From positions 62,001 to 126,000 of the forward strand of contig PMOQ01000019.1 of the NCBI GenBank assembly GCA_003161255.1: a stretch of DNA of 64,000 bases, in the 5' to 3' direction. A program made the position numbers and the translations under genes. This document shows, one piece after another, positions 17,925-26,443 of this stretch (position 1 is the stretch's first letter; each line of letters opens with the position of its first letter). Origin of the DNA: Acidimicrobiaceae bacterium. GTDB taxonomy: Bacteria; Actinomycetota; Acidimicrobiia; Acidimicrobiales; RAAP-2. Below the pieces are notes generated by a model that saw nothing but the letters and a program-made list of their open reading frames with translations, had not been told where the DNA came from and ran no database searches.

Positions 17925-18646
17925 TCAAGCGGGTCCGGTTCGCGACGAAGAGGGACGACGTGGAGCCGGCCGGCTTCGCGGCGGCTCTGCTGGAGGCGGC
18001 GTCCGCGGTCGCAGCCGATTGCCCGGAGGGGGTCAGGCCGTTGCGGGCCGCCCTCTGCACGAGTGTGCCCGGGGTCATCGATGTCCAAAAGCATGACGGG
18101 GTCGGACTCTCGTGGTTCAGCGACGTCGATCACCTCGAGCGGTTCGAGCGGTGGCAGGACACGGTGGCGCTCGAGCCTGCCGCCGACCGGCTTCGCCGGG
18201 TCCTGGACTGCGACGCCAGCCCCGTCATCGTGGTGGACGAGGCGATCCTGCGGGGCGAGGACTGGCTCGAGCGACGCTGGAGGCGGGGCGGAGAGAAGCT
18301 CAAGCATATGGCGATCGCCCGGCGGGCTGCGGGCCTTTCCCGGGCCGAGTTCTCCGAGCGCTGGCGCAGCCGGGCCGGGACGCTCGGGCGCCCCGGCAGC
18401 GCACAGGCCATTGCCATCCCAAAGGAGGCGCTCGGCAACGCGTACGTACAGAATCACCCGATCGCGCGGGCGGCGGGCGAATGGGCCTACGACGCCTTCA
18501 ACGAGGTCTATTTCGACGAGCTCGACGGCCTGCGTCGGCGATCGGACTGGTTTGCCGAGTCGCTCGGCATCGGGACCGAGGACGACCTGGTGAGCCAGAA
18601 CTGGTTCCTGGCGGCGTCCGAAGAGGTCCTGATCGGCGGCGCCTGA
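17921..18646 (+). CDS. EthD-domain (dimeric alpha/beta barrel) protein
   Basis: A 241-residue protein that appears to hold two ferredoxin-like alpha/beta barrel repeats. The second half has the EthD pattern: KHMAIARRAAGLSRAEFSER, then AYVQNHP and YFDELDG. The first half (MIKRVRFATKRDDVEPAGFAA) looks like a more divergent copy. EthD proteins accompany degradative oxygenases and their biochemical role is not settled; small-molecule binding or cyclisation/hydrolysis has been suggested for relatives. ATG overlaps the preceding stop by 4 bases, tying it to the oxidoreductase. Function here is not assignable. Confidence 0.85.
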   Translation: MIKRVRFATKRDDVEPAGFAAALLEAASAVAADCPEGVRPLRAALCTSVPGVIDVQKHDGVGLSWFSDVDHLERFERWQDTVALEPAADRLRRVLDCDASPVIVVDEAILRGEDWLERRWRRGGEKLKHMAIARRAAGLSRAEFSERWRSRAGTLGRPGSAQAIAIPKEALGNAYVQNHPIARAAGEWAYDAFNEVYFDELDGLRRRSDWFAESLGIGTEDDLVSQNWFLAASEEVLIGGA

Positions 18647-18772
18647 CGAGCAGCCGGCGCCGTGTCCCCGTGGGGCGGACCGGGCCGTCGGGTGCGCGTG
18701 GCATGGTGATCCCGAGCAGCCAGAAATGGAATTGGTGGCTACGAAGACGAAGCCGCGGCGGATAGGGGGACC

Positions 18773-19222
18773 ATGACGAAGTCAGCGTCTGAAATTGCAG
18801 AAGAGATGCGGGCCGTCGCTCACGACCGGACCAAATCGCGAGAGCTGCTGGCCAGTCTCTTTGCCGAGAACGTCGAGCTCCGACATGTGCCCGCCCGCCC
18901 CTCAGACGGTCCGATTGCGGGCAGCTTCCTGGCAGAAGTCTCTCGCCGGGAGGTTGAAGCGCTGCCCCGGGCACTCCATGATGCCGTCCACGACGAGGCC
19001 GAGATCACGGTCGAAGGTGATGCCGTTCGCGTCCGTGGCCGCACATCGGGGACGCTTCCTGACGGCACCACCATCGGCGTGCGGACGAACACGCTCCTCA
19101 CGATCGCCGACGGGGTGATCGTCGCACTGCAGTCGGACATGGATGCACCCAGCACGGAAGCGTGGCAGAAGGTGCTCGTCGTGGGCGGGTTTGAGGTCCC
19201 GCCGAGGACGGCCACAGGCTGA
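18773..19222 (+). CDS. SnoaL/NTF2-like fold protein
   Basis: A 149-residue protein with the helix-helix-strand pattern of NTF2-like (SnoaL-type) cone folds: an N-terminal helical stretch ending LFAENVELRHVP, an acidic middle, and C-terminal strands IGVRTNTLLTIADGVIVALQSDMD. Relatives include ketosteroid isomerase-like and polyketide cyclase-like enzymes as well as simple binding proteins. A catalytic Asp/Tyr set cannot be assigned with confidence. The start is supported by GGGGGA a few bases upstream. It stands 126 bases after the EthD gene with no further neighbour on its strand and converges on the molybdenum hydroxylase operon. Confidence 0.82.
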   Translation: MTKSASEIAEEMRAVAHDRTKSRELLASLFAENVELRHVPARPSDGPIAGSFLAEVSRREVEALPRALHDAVHDEAEITVEGDAVRVRGRTSGTLPDGTTIGVRTNTLLTIADGVIVALQSDMDAPSTEAWQKVLVVGGFEVPPRTATG

Positions 19223-19254
19223 TTCGGGCGGGTCGCCACTCGGTTCCATGACGG

Positions 19255-19280
19255 GCCCGAGTACCCGGCCAACCTCGGGC
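19255..19280. terminator. Hairpin between convergent genes, possible bidirectional terminator
   Basis: GCCCGAG (19255-19261) and CTCGGGC (19274-19280) pair perfectly around a 12-base loop, in the 95-base gap where two transcripts meet. Only a short T-rich stretch follows (GGGGTTTCTC), as is common in high-GC organisms. Confidence 0.4.
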
Positions 19281-19317
19281 TGCGGGGTTTCTCGAAGCTC
19301 CCGGTCCGTATCGGTGG

Positions 19318-21651
19318 CTACCCCCGGTTCCCCGCTATGAGGGCATGAATCTGGGTTGGTCCGAGAGGGAGTCGGGTGACGGTCACCCCGAAGGGTGCCA
19401 GGGCATCGGCCACCGCGTTGACCACCGCCGGCGGAGCCCCGATGGCACCGCCCTCGCCGACCCCCTTGTACCCGCCGGGGCCGGGGCTGGGGGTCTCGAT
19501 GTGGCCGTACTCGATGACCGGCACCTCGGTCGCGGTGGGCAGGAGGTAGTCCATGAACGTCGTGGTGATCGGGTTGCCGTCCTCGTCGTAGGCCAGGTGC
19601 TCGTAGAGCACCCCGCCAATGCCCTGTACGACGCCGCCCGCGATCTGCCCCTCGACCACGTTCGGGTTGATCATGGGCCCGCAATCCTCGCTCACGATGA
19701 AGCGCAGGAGCTTCACCGCCCCGGTGGCTACGTCGACCTCGCAGGTGCACAGGTGCGTGGCGTTGACCCACACGAAGCGGGTGTCGGCCGTGTAACGGGC
19801 GCTGGCCTCGAGGCCGGCTGGCACGCCGGGGGGGAGCGAGTACGGGTCGAAATAGGCAGCCCGGGCCAGCTCCCCGAGGGACATGCCGATGGTCGGGGTG
19901 CCCCGCACACTGGCCCGGCTGTTGCCCAGCTCGATGTCCTCAGGGGCCGCCTCGAGCTTGTGGGCGGCGATGGCCTTGATCCGCTCGCGCAGGATCGCCG
20001 CGGTCTCCCGTATGGCCCCCGCGGTCATCGAGGCGCTCCGGCTGCCCGCCGCGCCGGCCCCAAACCCGGTGACCGCGGTGTCTCCCTGGATGGTGGCGAC
20101 ATCCTCGATATCAACGCCAAGGGCGTCGGCGGCCAGTTGCACCACGGTGGTTTCGATGCTGTTGCCGGTCGAACCACCGGCGATGTACACGTTGACCTTG
20201 CCCGACGGCTCGACCCGGATGGTCGCCGCCTCGGTGGCGTAGTAGCCGAACCCGGGCGAGGACGGCTCCACATAGTTGGAGATTCCGACACCCAGGTAGC
20301 GCCCGGCTGCCCGGGCCTCGGCCTGCTCCTTTCGGAATGCCGGGTAGTCGAGCATGTCCAAGGCCTGTTCGAACGTCTCCATGGGTGAGATGTGGTCGAA
20401 GGGCATGCCGTTGGCGTTGGTGTATGGCAGCTCGTCGCGACGGAGCAGGTTGCGCCGGCGCAGCTCCATTGGGTCGATGCCCATCTGTCGGGCGGCGATG
20501 TCCAAGAGCATCTCGCGAGCCAGGGTCTCGAACTGCCAGGGCCCGCGGTAGGCAGTCCGGCCGACGGTGTTGGTGTACATCGTCTTGGTGGTGAAGCTGG
20601 CCCGGGGAACCCGGTAGGGGCCAGGGAACAACGCGCCCACCACCGACGAGGTCGAGACCGGCCATGGCGTCGGGTAGGCCCCGCAGTCCGAGACGAAATC
20701 GATCTGGGCGGCCTGGATGGTCCCCTCCGCGTCAAACGCCATCTTGACCGCCGCGTGCTCGTGGCGGGACTGGCCGGCGGCGATCAGATTTTCCCGCCTG
20801 TCCTCTATCCACTTGAGGGGCCCTGGCACCTTCCGTGCCGCCAGCATGATGCACATCTCGTCGCGCTGGACCATGATCTTCTGGCCGAAGCCGCCGCCGG
20901 TGTCGCGGGCGATGACACGCACCTTTTGCTCGGGCACGCCGAGCAGCCGGGAGCAGAAGAGGCGGACCTCGTGGGGCGCCTGGGTGGCGGAATAGATGGT
21001 CAGCTCGCCGGTCGGCGCCGAGTAGTCGACCGCGAGGGCGCGCCCCTCCATGGGCACCGGCACGTAAGCCTGCTGGTAGATGGTCTCGCCCACCACGTGG
21101 GCGGCCGAGTCGAACACTTCCTGCAAGGCGGAGGCGGGCAGGCCTGACATCTGACCGATCAGGTTGGAGCCGTGGCTCTCGTGCACCAGTGTGGCCGCCT
21201 GCTCGGCGGTGGTGTAATCGACCACCGCGGGCAGCGGGTCGTAGTCGACCTCAACCAGATCGACGGCGTCTTCGGCGAGGTAGCGGCTCTCGGCGACCAC
21301 CAGGGCCACCGCGTCGCCGACGAATCGCACCTCGCCCTCGGCCAGCGGGGGCCGGGGGGTCTCGGGGCCTTCTGGTCCCACTGACGTGTGCCACTGCTCG
21401 TTGACGTCGGGGTTGAGATCGGCCGCGGTAAAGACAGCGTGCACCCCGGGCATCGCCAGGGCTGCCTTCGTGTCGATGCTGCGGATGGTGGCGCGGGGCA
21501 GCGGGCTACGAACGAAACAGGCGTGCAACATGCCCGGCAGGGAGACGTCATCGACGAAGGTGCCGCGACCGCTGAGCAGGCGGGCATCCTCGACCCGATT
21601 GATCCGGGCCCCCGCATAGCGGGTCGAGCCTTCAGCGGTCGGCACCGTCAT
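19318..21651 (-). CDS. Xanthine dehydrogenase/CODH-family molybdopterin-binding large subunit (cluster 1)
   Basis: Large catalytic subunit of a molybdenum hydroxylase, 777 residues, the CoxL-like length. Seen: an N-terminal domain with GRGTFVDDV, the cofactor-binding TGGGFGQK, and the C-terminal KGVGEGGAIG loop with the catalytic Glu. The active-site loop reads A367-Y-R-G-P-W-Q, neither the AYxCSFR of form I CO dehydrogenase nor the AYRGAGR of form II, so CO is an unlikely substrate; oxidation of an aldehyde, purine or N-heterocycle is more likely. ATG follows GGAGGAG and overlaps the small-subunit stop by 4 bases. It is the last gene of an SDR-M-S-L operon. Confidence 0.92.
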   Translation of the reverse strand: MTVPTAEGSTRYAGARINRVEDARLLSGRGTFVDDVSLPGMLHACFVRSPLPRATIRSIDTKAALAMPGVHAVFTAADLNPDVNEQWHTSVGPEGPETPRPPLAEGEVRFVGDAVALVVAESRYLAEDAVDLVEVDYDPLPAVVDYTTAEQAATLVHESHGSNLIGQMSGLPASALQEVFDSAAHVVGETIYQQAYVPVPMEGRALAVDYSAPTGELTIYSATQAPHEVRLFCSRLLGVPEQKVRVIARDTGGGFGQKIMVQRDEMCIMLAARKVPGPLKWIEDRRENLIAAGQSRHEHAAVKMAFDAEGTIQAAQIDFVSDCGAYPTPWPVSTSSVVGALFPGPYRVPRASFTTKTMYTNTVGRTAYRGPWQFETLAREMLLDIAARQMGIDPMELRRRNLLRRDELPYTNANGMPFDHISPMETFEQALDMLDYPAFRKEQAEARAAGRYLGVGISNYVEPSSPGFGYYATEAATIRVEPSGKVNVYIAGGSTGNSIETTVVQLAADALGVDIEDVATIQGDTAVTGFGAGAAGSRSASMTAGAIRETAAILRERIKAIAAHKLEAAPEDIELGNSRASVRGTPTIGMSLGELARAAYFDPYSLPPGVPAGLEASARYTADTRFVWVNATHLCTCEVDVATGAVKLLRFIVSEDCGPMINPNVVEGQIAGGVVQGIGGVLYEHLAYDEDGNPITTTFMDYLLPTATEVPVIEYGHIETPSPGPGGYKGVGEGGAIGAPPAVVNAVADALAPFGVTVTRLPLGPTQIHALIAGNRG

Positions 21652-22136
21652 GCCGGCTCCTCCCCTCTGGCCGCTCCGGTCACTTGGTGGACCGCGTTCA
21701 AGATGCCCTGGTACCCGGTGCAGCGGCAGAGGTTGCCCGATAGCGCCTCGCGGATCTCCTGGTCGGTCGGGCTCGGGTTGTCCTCCAAGAAGGCGGTGAC
21801 CGACACGATGAAGCCTGGGGTGCAGTAGCCGCACTGCAGGCCGTGACAGTCGCGAAACGCCGCCTGCACGGTGGAAAGCTCCCCGTCGGGAGCCGCGATG
21901 CCCTCGATTGTCGTCACCTCGGTCCCGCCGGCCTGGACGGCGAACATGAGACACGAGCGGACAGCGGCGCCATCGACGAGCACGGTGCACGCCCCGCACA
22001 CGCCGTGCTCGCATCCGAGGTGGGTCCCCGTGAGGTGGCACGTCTCGCGTAGGAAGTCCGCCAAGGTCAGGCGGGCTTCGACCACCGCTTCGCAGGACCG
22101 GCCGTTCACCGTCACGTTGACCGTCGTTTCACCCAT
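21648..22136 (-). CDS. Molybdenum hydroxylase [2Fe-2S] small subunit (cluster 1)
   Basis: A 162-residue electron-transfer subunit of the CoxS type. The N-terminal plant-ferredoxin domain has Cys42, Cys47, Cys50 and Cys62; the C-terminal four-helix domain has Cys102, Cys105, Cys137 and Cys139 in QCGYCTPG and LCRCTGY. It passes electrons from the molybdenum site to the FAD subunit. The chosen ATG gives the normal short leader (MGETTVNVTVNG); it overlaps the stop of the FAD subunit gene by 8 bases, and its own stop overlaps the large-subunit ATG. All cluster ligands are intact. Confidence 0.95.
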   Translation of the reverse strand: MGETTVNVTVNGRSCEAVVEARLTLADFLRETCHLTGTHLGCEHGVCGACTVLVDGAAVRSCLMFAVQAGGTEVTTIEGIAAPDGELSTVQAAFRDCHGLQCGYCTPGFIVSVTAFLEDNPSPTDQEIREALSGNLCRCTGYQGILNAVHQVTGAARGEEPA

Positions 22137-23004
22137 GGCGCGCCTCCGCACTCGCCGTCCTCCACGCCCGCGCCACCATGGCCGCTCCAAGCTGGCGGCG
22201 GTAGTCGGCCGAGCCGTGCAGATCTGATGGCACCGCTTCCAGCCCGGCAACGGCCGAGCGCCCGACCTCTTCCGCGTCGACCTCGGTCACTGGTTGACCG
22301 GCGAGCTGCGCCTCGGTGGTCACCGCCCGTTCGGGCGTAGACCCCATCCCGATGAGCCCGAGGGCAGAGCGCCGGACCCGGTCGTCGCCGTCGAGCTCGA
22401 TGGCGACGGCCACGCCGGCCAGGGCGAAGTCGCCGTAGCGGCGGGCGAACTCCTCGACGGCGAACCCGCACCGGCCACCCCAGATCGGGAACGACACTCC
22501 GGCGAGCAGCTCGTCGGTCTCCATGCTCGTGCTCCACAGTCCGTCGAAGAAGTCTCTGGCCGCGATCGTCCGGCTGCCCCTGGAGGACACGACGTCCATG
22601 CTGGCGTCGAGGGCCAGGGCGACGGCCGGGTACTCGGCGGCCGGGTCGGCGTGGGCGATGGAGCCGCCCAGTGTGCCCCGGTTGCGGATCTGGAAGTGAC
22701 CGACGAACGGCGTCGCTTTGGCCAGCAGCGGCACCGAGGACGCGACCTCGACGCTTGCACCGACGGCCGCCTCTGTGGTGCCGGCGCCAACCCACAGGGC
22801 GTCGCCGCGCCGTTCGATGCCGTGCAGCTCGGCGATGCGGCCCACATCGACCAGGTGGTCGAACACGGCCAGACGCAGTGCCAACATGGGGATGAGGCTT
22901 TGGCCGCCCGCCAGGACCTTGGCTCCGTCGCCGAGATCGGCGAGAAGACCGGCCGCGTCGGCGATCGTCGTCGGAGCGTGGTATTCGAACGGGGCCGGCT
23001 TCAC
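22129..23004 (-). CDS. Molybdenum hydroxylase FAD-binding medium subunit (cluster 1)
   Basis: A 291-residue FAD subunit of the CoxM type. The two FAD-contact motifs are AGGQSLIPM (about residues 32-40) and RGTLGGSIAHADPAAE (about 107-122). It takes electrons from the iron-sulphur subunit and hands them to an acceptor that the sequence does not reveal. GTG is used as start because FEYHAPTTIADAAGLL begins where relatives begin, and a GAGGGCAGAGG stretch precedes it. It starts 25 bases after the SDR stop and overlaps the small-subunit gene, so the operon order is M-S-L. Confidence 0.93.
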   Translation of the reverse strand: MKPAPFEYHAPTTIADAAGLLADLGDGAKVLAGGQSLIPMLALRLAVFDHLVDVGRIAELHGIERRGDALWVGAGTTEAAVGASVEVASSVPLLAKATPFVGHFQIRNRGTLGGSIAHADPAAEYPAVALALDASMDVVSSRGSRTIAARDFFDGLWSTSMETDELLAGVSFPIWGGRCGFAVEEFARRYGDFALAGVAVAIELDGDDRVRRSALGLIGMGSTPERAVTTEAQLAGQPVTEVDAEEVGRSAVAGLEAVPSDLHGSADYRRQLGAAMVARAWRTASAEARHG

Positions 23005-23029
23005 TCCTCTGCCCTCTTGGGTGGTGGGC

Positions 23030-23773
23030 TCAAGCCAGCCTGGCCGACCACCCACCGTCCACCGGGATGATCGCCCCGGTGACGAAGGACGCACGGTCCG
23101 AGGCCAGGAAGGCGGCCACCTCGGCCACCTCCGGCGGCTCGCCCGCTCGACCCAACGCCGCCTTCTCGAACATCTCGGGGAAGTGCTCCCGACCGGCGGC
23201 GCCCATGATCTCAGTCAAGATGAAGCCGGGGCATATGGCGTTGACCCGTATGCTCTTGGCGCCGTACTCGACCGCGGCTGCCTTCGTCACGGCGATGACG
23301 CCGGCCTTACTGGCCGAGTAGGTGGCGGTGCCAAAGGTCGACGCATTGAGTCCGCCTACCGACGACCAGTTGATGATGGCGCCGCCGCCCGAGCCGAGCA
23401 TGGCCCGGATCCCGTACTTCATTCCGAGCAGAACGCCGCGCAGGTTGACGTTCATTGTCTTGTCGAAGTCATCCATGGTGAGTTCGTGGATTGGCTGAGG
23501 ACCGCCGATGCCCGCCACATTCAAAACGGCGTCCACCCGCCCGAACTCGTCGAGCGCAGCTTGGATCGCCGCCTCAACGTCGGCCTCGTTGGTGACGTCA
23601 CAGTGGACCGGGAACACGCCTTCACCGACCTCGGCCGCGGTGTCCTTCTCCGCGCCGCTGATGTCGGCGGCCACGACCTTGGCCCCCTCGCGTACGAAGA
23701 TCTTGGTGGACGCCTTCGCCATGCCCGATCCCGCACCAGTGATGACGGCCACCTTGTTGTCCAGCAGACCCAT
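23030..23773 (-). CDS. SDR-family NAD(P)-dependent oxidoreductase
   Basis: Short-chain dehydrogenase of 247 residues. Nucleotide motif TGAGSGMAKA near residues 12-21, NVAGIGG in the NNAG position, active-site YSASKAG, and the closing segment VTGAIIPVDGGW. The ATG lies 7-8 bases after GGTGGAAG. As the first gene of the operon that continues with the molybdenum hydroxylase M-S-L genes, it may oxidise an alcohol to the aldehyde or keto compound that the hydroxylase uses, or act on its product. It is divergent from the MoxR gene, which opens the maturation set, so both directions may be controlled together. Confidence 0.92.
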   Translation of the reverse strand: MGLLDNKVAVITGAGSGMAKASTKIFVREGAKVVAADISGAEKDTAAEVGEGVFPVHCDVTNEADVEAAIQAALDEFGRVDAVLNVAGIGGPQPIHELTMDDFDKTMNVNLRGVLLGMKYGIRAMLGSGGGAIINWSSVGGLNASTFGTATYSASKAGVIAVTKAAAVEYGAKSIRVNAICPGFILTEIMGAAGREHFPEMFEKAALGRAGEPPEVAEVAAFLASDRASFVTGAIIPVDGGWSARLA

Positions 23774-23897
23774 TACTTCCACCTGTCGGGCGAAATGTCT
23801 CGCAGCCAGAAGATTGGCCCAACTCACTTTGACACCGAATATCAGTGGGCGACAACCCTCGGTCGACGCCAGAAGGAAACGCCCGAAACGCCACCTG

Positions 23898-23917
23898 ATC
23901 CAGGGATTTCACTGGAT
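23898..23917. repeat. 6-base inverted repeat in the divergent SDR/MoxR promoter region
   Basis: ATCCAG and CTGGAT are perfect reverse complements separated by 8 bases, within the roughly 250-base region between the divergent operons. Nothing else recognisable lies there apart from a TTGACA hexamer at 23829-23834. Operator function is only a possibility. Confidence 0.25.
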
Positions 23918-24021
23918 ATGACGAGCGCTCAACCGTCACCGGACGCCTCGAGGCGCGCCGCCTGCTTAGAGGGGCATGCATGGGCCTCAGAAGGGTCGAC
24001 ATAGGCCTATACGCTTTGGGC

Positions 24022-24972
24022 ATGGCGGAGAACTCCGAAGATCCGGGCACGCCGAGCCTCAGGCAGCACTGGACGGCGCCTCGGTCTCCCGACGAGGTCG
24101 AAGGGGCGATGCGCGCTCAGGGATACCTCCCGGGGGAGGGCCTGGCCACGGCGCTCTTCCTCGCCATCGAGCTGCGACGGCCACTCTTTCTCGAGGGCGA
24201 GCCGGGTGTCGGCAAGACTGAGGTCGCCACGGTCGTCGCCCGGTGGTTCGGATCGCCGCTCCTGCGCTTGCAGTGCTACGAGGGGATCGACGCCCACCAG
24301 GCCATCTACGAGTGGGATTACCAGCGCCAGCTCCTGTACCTGCGGGCGCATGACCGGGGCCCCGGCACGCCGGCGGTGGCCGAAGACGAATTGTTCTCCG
24401 AGCGGTTCTTGATCCGGCGCCCTCTGCTCCAGGCCATTGCGGGGAGCGGGCGCCTGGGCCTAGCCCCGCCGGTGCTCTTGATCGACGAGATCGACCGCGC
24501 CGACGACGAGTTCGAGGCCTTCTTATTGGAGATCCTGGCCGACTTCACCATCACGGTTCCCGAGGTGGGCACGTTCCGTGCCGAGGTGGCGCCGGTGGTC
24601 ATCCTTACCTCCAACCGCACCCGTGACGTGCACGACGCCTTGAAGCGCCGGGCCTTCTACCACTGGATCGAGCACCCCGACTTCGACAGGGAGGTGGAGA
24701 TCGTCCTGTCGCGTGTGCCCGAAGCTGGCGCGCAGCTGGCGCGCCAGGTGACGGCGGCCGTACAGGCGCTGCGTTCGATGGGCCTCTACAAATCCCCGGG
24801 AGTAGCCGAGGCGATCGACTGGGCCCGAGCGTTGCACGCGCTGGGCCGCGACGTGCTCGATGAGACGAGCGCCAGCCGCACCCTCGGTGCGGTCTTGAAG
24901 TTTCGGGAGGACGCCGAACGGGCCCGGGCCGACATCCGGGCCCTCGTCGAAGTGGCCGTCGGCCGTGGCTGA
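24022..24972 (+). CDS. MoxR-type AAA ATPase, CoxD-like
   Basis: AAA+ ATPase of 316 residues thought, by analogy with CoxD, to help mature the molybdenum enzyme. Walker A is GEPGVGKTE, Walker B is LLIDEIDRADDEFEAF, followed by the sensor-1 region ILTSNRTRDVHDALKRR. The start is uncertain: this ATG lies 6 bases after TACGCT, which would suit a leaderless transcript, and gives a family-like N-terminus. An in-frame ATG 14 codons upstream (23980) has a better ribosome site, GAGGGG. Its stop overlaps the GTG of the VWA gene by 8 bases. MoxR ATPases typically pair with VWA proteins as here. Confidence 0.9.
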   Translation: MAENSEDPGTPSLRQHWTAPRSPDEVEGAMRAQGYLPGEGLATALFLAIELRRPLFLEGEPGVGKTEVATVVARWFGSPLLRLQCYEGIDAHQAIYEWDYQRQLLYLRAHDRGPGTPAVAEDELFSERFLIRRPLLQAIAGSGRLGLAPPVLLIDEIDRADDEFEAFLLEILADFTITVPEVGTFRAEVAPVVILTSNRTRDVHDALKRRAFYHWIEHPDFDREVEIVLSRVPEAGAQLARQVTAAVQALRSMGLYKSPGVAEAIDWARALHALGRDVLDETSASRTLGAVLKFREDAERARADIRALVEVAVGRG

Positions 24973-26083
24973 GCCGGTCGACCACGAGGCTCCGACGCGT
25001 TCGATCGTCGCGTTCTGCCGGGACCTGCGCCGCGAAGGCGTGAGTGTCCCGGTACCTGACGTGGCCACCTATGTGCAGGCGTTGGGGGTCCTCGGTGTTC
25101 GGCGTACCTCGGACGTCTACTGGGCGGGGCGTGCGGTGCTCATCCATCGGCCCGAGGATGTCGAGATCTTCGACCGGGTCTTCGGGTCGCACTTCGGCGA
25201 CCGAGGTGGCACGAGCACCGAGCCGGTGCCGCTGACACCGATCTCCCGGGTGCGGGTCACCATCGACGACGACGACACCGACGACGCGGACGGCGACGAC
25301 GACGACGCCGTCGGTGTCCTCCGGTACAGCCGGGCCGAGATCCTGCGGAACAAGGATTTCGCCCAGTGCACCGAGGCGGAACTGGCCGAGGCGATGGAGG
25401 CGATGCGCGCGCTGCCGGTGACAACGGTGGTCCGGGCGTCCCACCGGTGGCGGTCGCACCGCCGGGGCGACCGAGTCGACATCCGTTCGACCGTCCGGGC
25501 GTCCATGCGCCGGAGCGGCGAGGTGGTCACTCTCGAGCGGATGCGCCGCGCTCCGTGTGTGCGCAAGCTGGTCGTGCTTTGCGACGTGAGCGGATCCATG
25601 GATCCCTATGCCCGCGGGCTCCTCCGCTTTGCCCACGTGCTGGTGGCCGGCCGCGCCCGGGTCGAGGCCTTCGCCCTCGGCACCCGTCTCACCCGCCTCA
25701 CCCGCCAGCTCTCCTCGCACGACCCCGATGCGGCGATGGAGGCGGCCGCCGCCAGCGTGCGCGACTGGTCGGGCGGGACCCGTTTGGGCGACGGCCTCCG
25801 CGAGTTCAACGACCGCTTCGGGGTGCCCGGCATGGCCCGCGGCGCACAGATCGTGGTGCTCTCCGACGGCTGGGACCGTGGCGATCCCGAGGACCTCTCG
25901 GCGCAGATGGCGAGGCTGCACCGGATCGCTCACCAGGTGGTATGGGTCAACCCCCTCAAGGCGACTCCCGACTACCAGCCCCTCGCGCAGGGGATGGCCG
26001 CCGCCCTGCCCCATGTGGACCGGTTCCTGGCCGGCCACAACCTCGCCTCGCTGGCCGAACTCCTCGAGGTCCTGGCGGCGTGA
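24965..26083 (+). CDS. VWA-domain protein, CoxE-like
   Basis: A 372-residue von Willebrand A protein of the CoxE group. The metal-ion adhesion motif is DVSGSMDP at about residues 206-213 with the matching SGGTRLGDG and LSDGWDRGD further on. The N-terminal half is helical and carries a very acidic run of Asp residues near residues 100-116, perhaps an interaction surface or flexible spacer. With the MoxR ATPase it should form a chaperone-like pair for inserting or modifying the active site of a molybdenum hydroxylase. The GTG start overlaps the ATPase gene by 8 bases. Confidence 0.9.
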   Translation: MAEPVDHEAPTRSIVAFCRDLRREGVSVPVPDVATYVQALGVLGVRRTSDVYWAGRAVLIHRPEDVEIFDRVFGSHFGDRGGTSTEPVPLTPISRVRVTIDDDDTDDADGDDDDAVGVLRYSRAEILRNKDFAQCTEAELAEAMEAMRALPVTTVVRASHRWRSHRRGDRVDIRSTVRASMRRSGEVVTLERMRRAPCVRKLVVLCDVSGSMDPYARGLLRFAHVLVAGRARVEAFALGTRLTRLTRQLSSHDPDAAMEAAAASVRDWSGGTRLGDGLREFNDRFGVPGMARGAQIVVLSDGWDRGDPEDLSAQMARLHRIAHQVVWVNPLKATPDYQPLAQGMAAALPHVDRFLAGHNLASLAELLEVLAA

Positions 26084-26123
26084 GCGCGACCGCCGCCCAA
26101 GTCGAGACGGAAGGAGCGACAGG

Positions 26124-26438
26124 ATGAAGGACGTCCTCGACGACATCGAGCGGTGGCGGGCCCACGGGCGTCGGGTGGCGGTCGCCACTGTCGTCGATGT
26201 GCGCGGATCTTCACCCCGGGGTCTGGGCGCGACCATGGCGGTCAGCGAGGAGGGCGAGGTGGCCGGCTCGGTCTCGGGGGGCTGCGTCGAGGGGGCGGTG
26301 GTCACGGTGGCGCTCGAGGTGCTCGAGGGGGGCGCACCGCGGCTGTGCGAGTTCGGCTACTCCGACGACGAGGCGTTCTCGGTCGGGCTCACCTGCGGCG
26401 GGACCCTCACCCTGTTCGTGCAACCCCTGGACTGGTAG
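26124..26438 (+). CDS. XdhC/CoxI-family protein, short (N-terminal domain only)
   Basis: A 104-residue protein made only of the XdhC/CoxI N-terminal domain. Visible are RGSSPRGLGATMAV, SVSGGCVEGAV and the C-terminal LTCGGTLTLFVQP, with the two Cys residues typical of the family. XdhC proteins bind the molybdenum cofactor and support its sulphuration before insertion. A full-length XdhC has a Rossmann domain behind this one; here that is carried by the next gene, so the function is split over two polypeptides. AAGGAG stands before the ATG. Confidence 0.9.
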   Translation: MKDVLDDIERWRAHGRRVAVATVVDVRGSSPRGLGATMAVSEEGEVAGSVSGGCVEGAVVTVALEVLEGGAPRLCEFGYSDDEAFSVGLTCGGTLTLFVQPLDW

Positions 26439-26443
26439 CGGTG

